Assembly (NCBI GenBank): GCA_937930495.1
Contig: CALGKL010000322.1
Coordinates: forward strand, 1 to 7,487
Source: an uncultured Gloeocapsa sp.
GTDB lineage: Bacteria; Cyanobacteriota; Cyanobacteriia; Cyanobacteriales; Gloeocapsaceae
Reading direction: 5' to 3'
Length of the DNA stretch: 7,487 nucleotides
The position numbers and the translations under genes were made by a program. A model generated the notes under the pieces. It saw only the letters and a list, made by a program, of their open reading frames with translations. It had not been told where the DNA came from and did no database searches. Shown here piece by piece: positions 7,378 through 7,487 of this stretch (position 1 is its first letter; every line of letters begins with the position of its first letter).

Positions 7378-7389
7378 AAAAAATTTTTT
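7378..7389. other. A6T6 tract between trmD and the tRNA gene
   Basis: Six A followed by six T form a 12-bp self-complementary tract, likely curved or rigid DNA, in the 114-bp divergent promoter region. A second palindrome, CTAAATTTAG (7404-7413), overlaps the -35 end of the tRNA promoter. A clear trmD promoter was not found. TTGCCC on the minus strand (7395-7390) could be a -35, but nothing good sits at -10. Confidence 0.5.
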
Positions 7390-7400
7390 GGGCAAAACTC

Positions 7401-7430
7401 TTGCTAAATTTAGTTTTTTATGGTTATAAT
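7401..7430 (+). promoter_or_regulatory. promoter of the tRNA gene
   Basis: TTGCTA (7401-7406, 4/6 to the -35 consensus), an 18-bp spacer and a perfect TATAAT (7425-7430) lie upstream of the tRNA. Initiation near 7437 would leave a precursor leader of about 17 nt for RNase P to remove. The strong -10 fits a highly expressed stable RNA. Confidence 0.6.
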
Positions 7431-7453
7431 AGTAAATGTTGAAAAAACTACTT

Positions 7454-7487
7454 TCCTCAGTAGCTCAGCGGTAGAGCGGTCGGCTGT
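7454..7487 (+). tRNA. tRNA-Asn (GUU), 3' part cut by window end
   Basis: The first 34 nt of a tRNA are visible: acceptor strand TCCTCAG, TA at positions 8-9, D stem GCTC/GAGC around loop AGCGGTA, G26, anticodon 5' stem GTCGG, then C32, U33 and the first two anticodon bases GU. GU leaves Asn (GUU), Asp (GUC), His (GUG) or Tyr (GUA). The acceptor and anticodon-stem sequences match bacterial and cyanobacterial tRNA-Asn as I remember it, with GTCGGCTGTT typical. The third anticodon base lies just beyond the window, so the identity is inferred. Confidence 0.85.

Overview
The window looks like a chromosomal segment from a cyanobacterium. It holds six exact copies of the octamer GCGATCGC (HIP1), which is strongly over-represented in many cyanobacterial genomes. 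The aspartate kinase has the long form with four ACT domains, and the DnaK closely resembles cyanobacterial DnaK2. Base composition is moderately AT-rich. I cannot name the genus.

Plus strand, left to right: the 3' half of a PLP-dependent gene of the methionine gamma-lyase / 'aluminium resistance' family (1-705, cut by the window edge); a 137-bp gap with an 8-bp inverted repeat and weak promoter-like sequence; the complete dnaK (843-2747); a 191-bp gap with a good intrinsic terminator and further hairpins; and a PlsC-like acyltransferase gene (2939-3868).

The acyltransferase gene converges on lysC and overlaps it by 17 bp. Minus strand, in transcription order from the right: trmD (7339-6644), a secreted or periplasmic TPR-repeat protein (6543-5671) behind a well-formed extended -10 promoter, then lysC (5657-3852) only 13 bp after the TPR stop codon. 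TPR and lysC are almost certainly co-transcribed. A tRNA gene, most likely tRNA-Asn(GUU), starts at 7454 on the plus strand behind a TATAAT promoter, is divergent from trmD, and is cut by the window end.

The genes do not form one pathway. They cover protein folding (DnaK), lipid acylation, control of entry into aspartate-family amino acid synthesis (LysC), tRNA m1G37 methylation (TrmD), a tRNA and a protein-interaction scaffold (TPR). I see no mobile element, CRISPR array, toxin-antitoxin or defence system, and no convincing new system. The points most worth checking are two substitutions in TrmD (Glu where E. coli has Asp169, Cys where it has Gly140), the overlapping convergent 3' ends with competing hairpins, the inverted repeat upstream of dnaK, and the TPR-lysC coupling.
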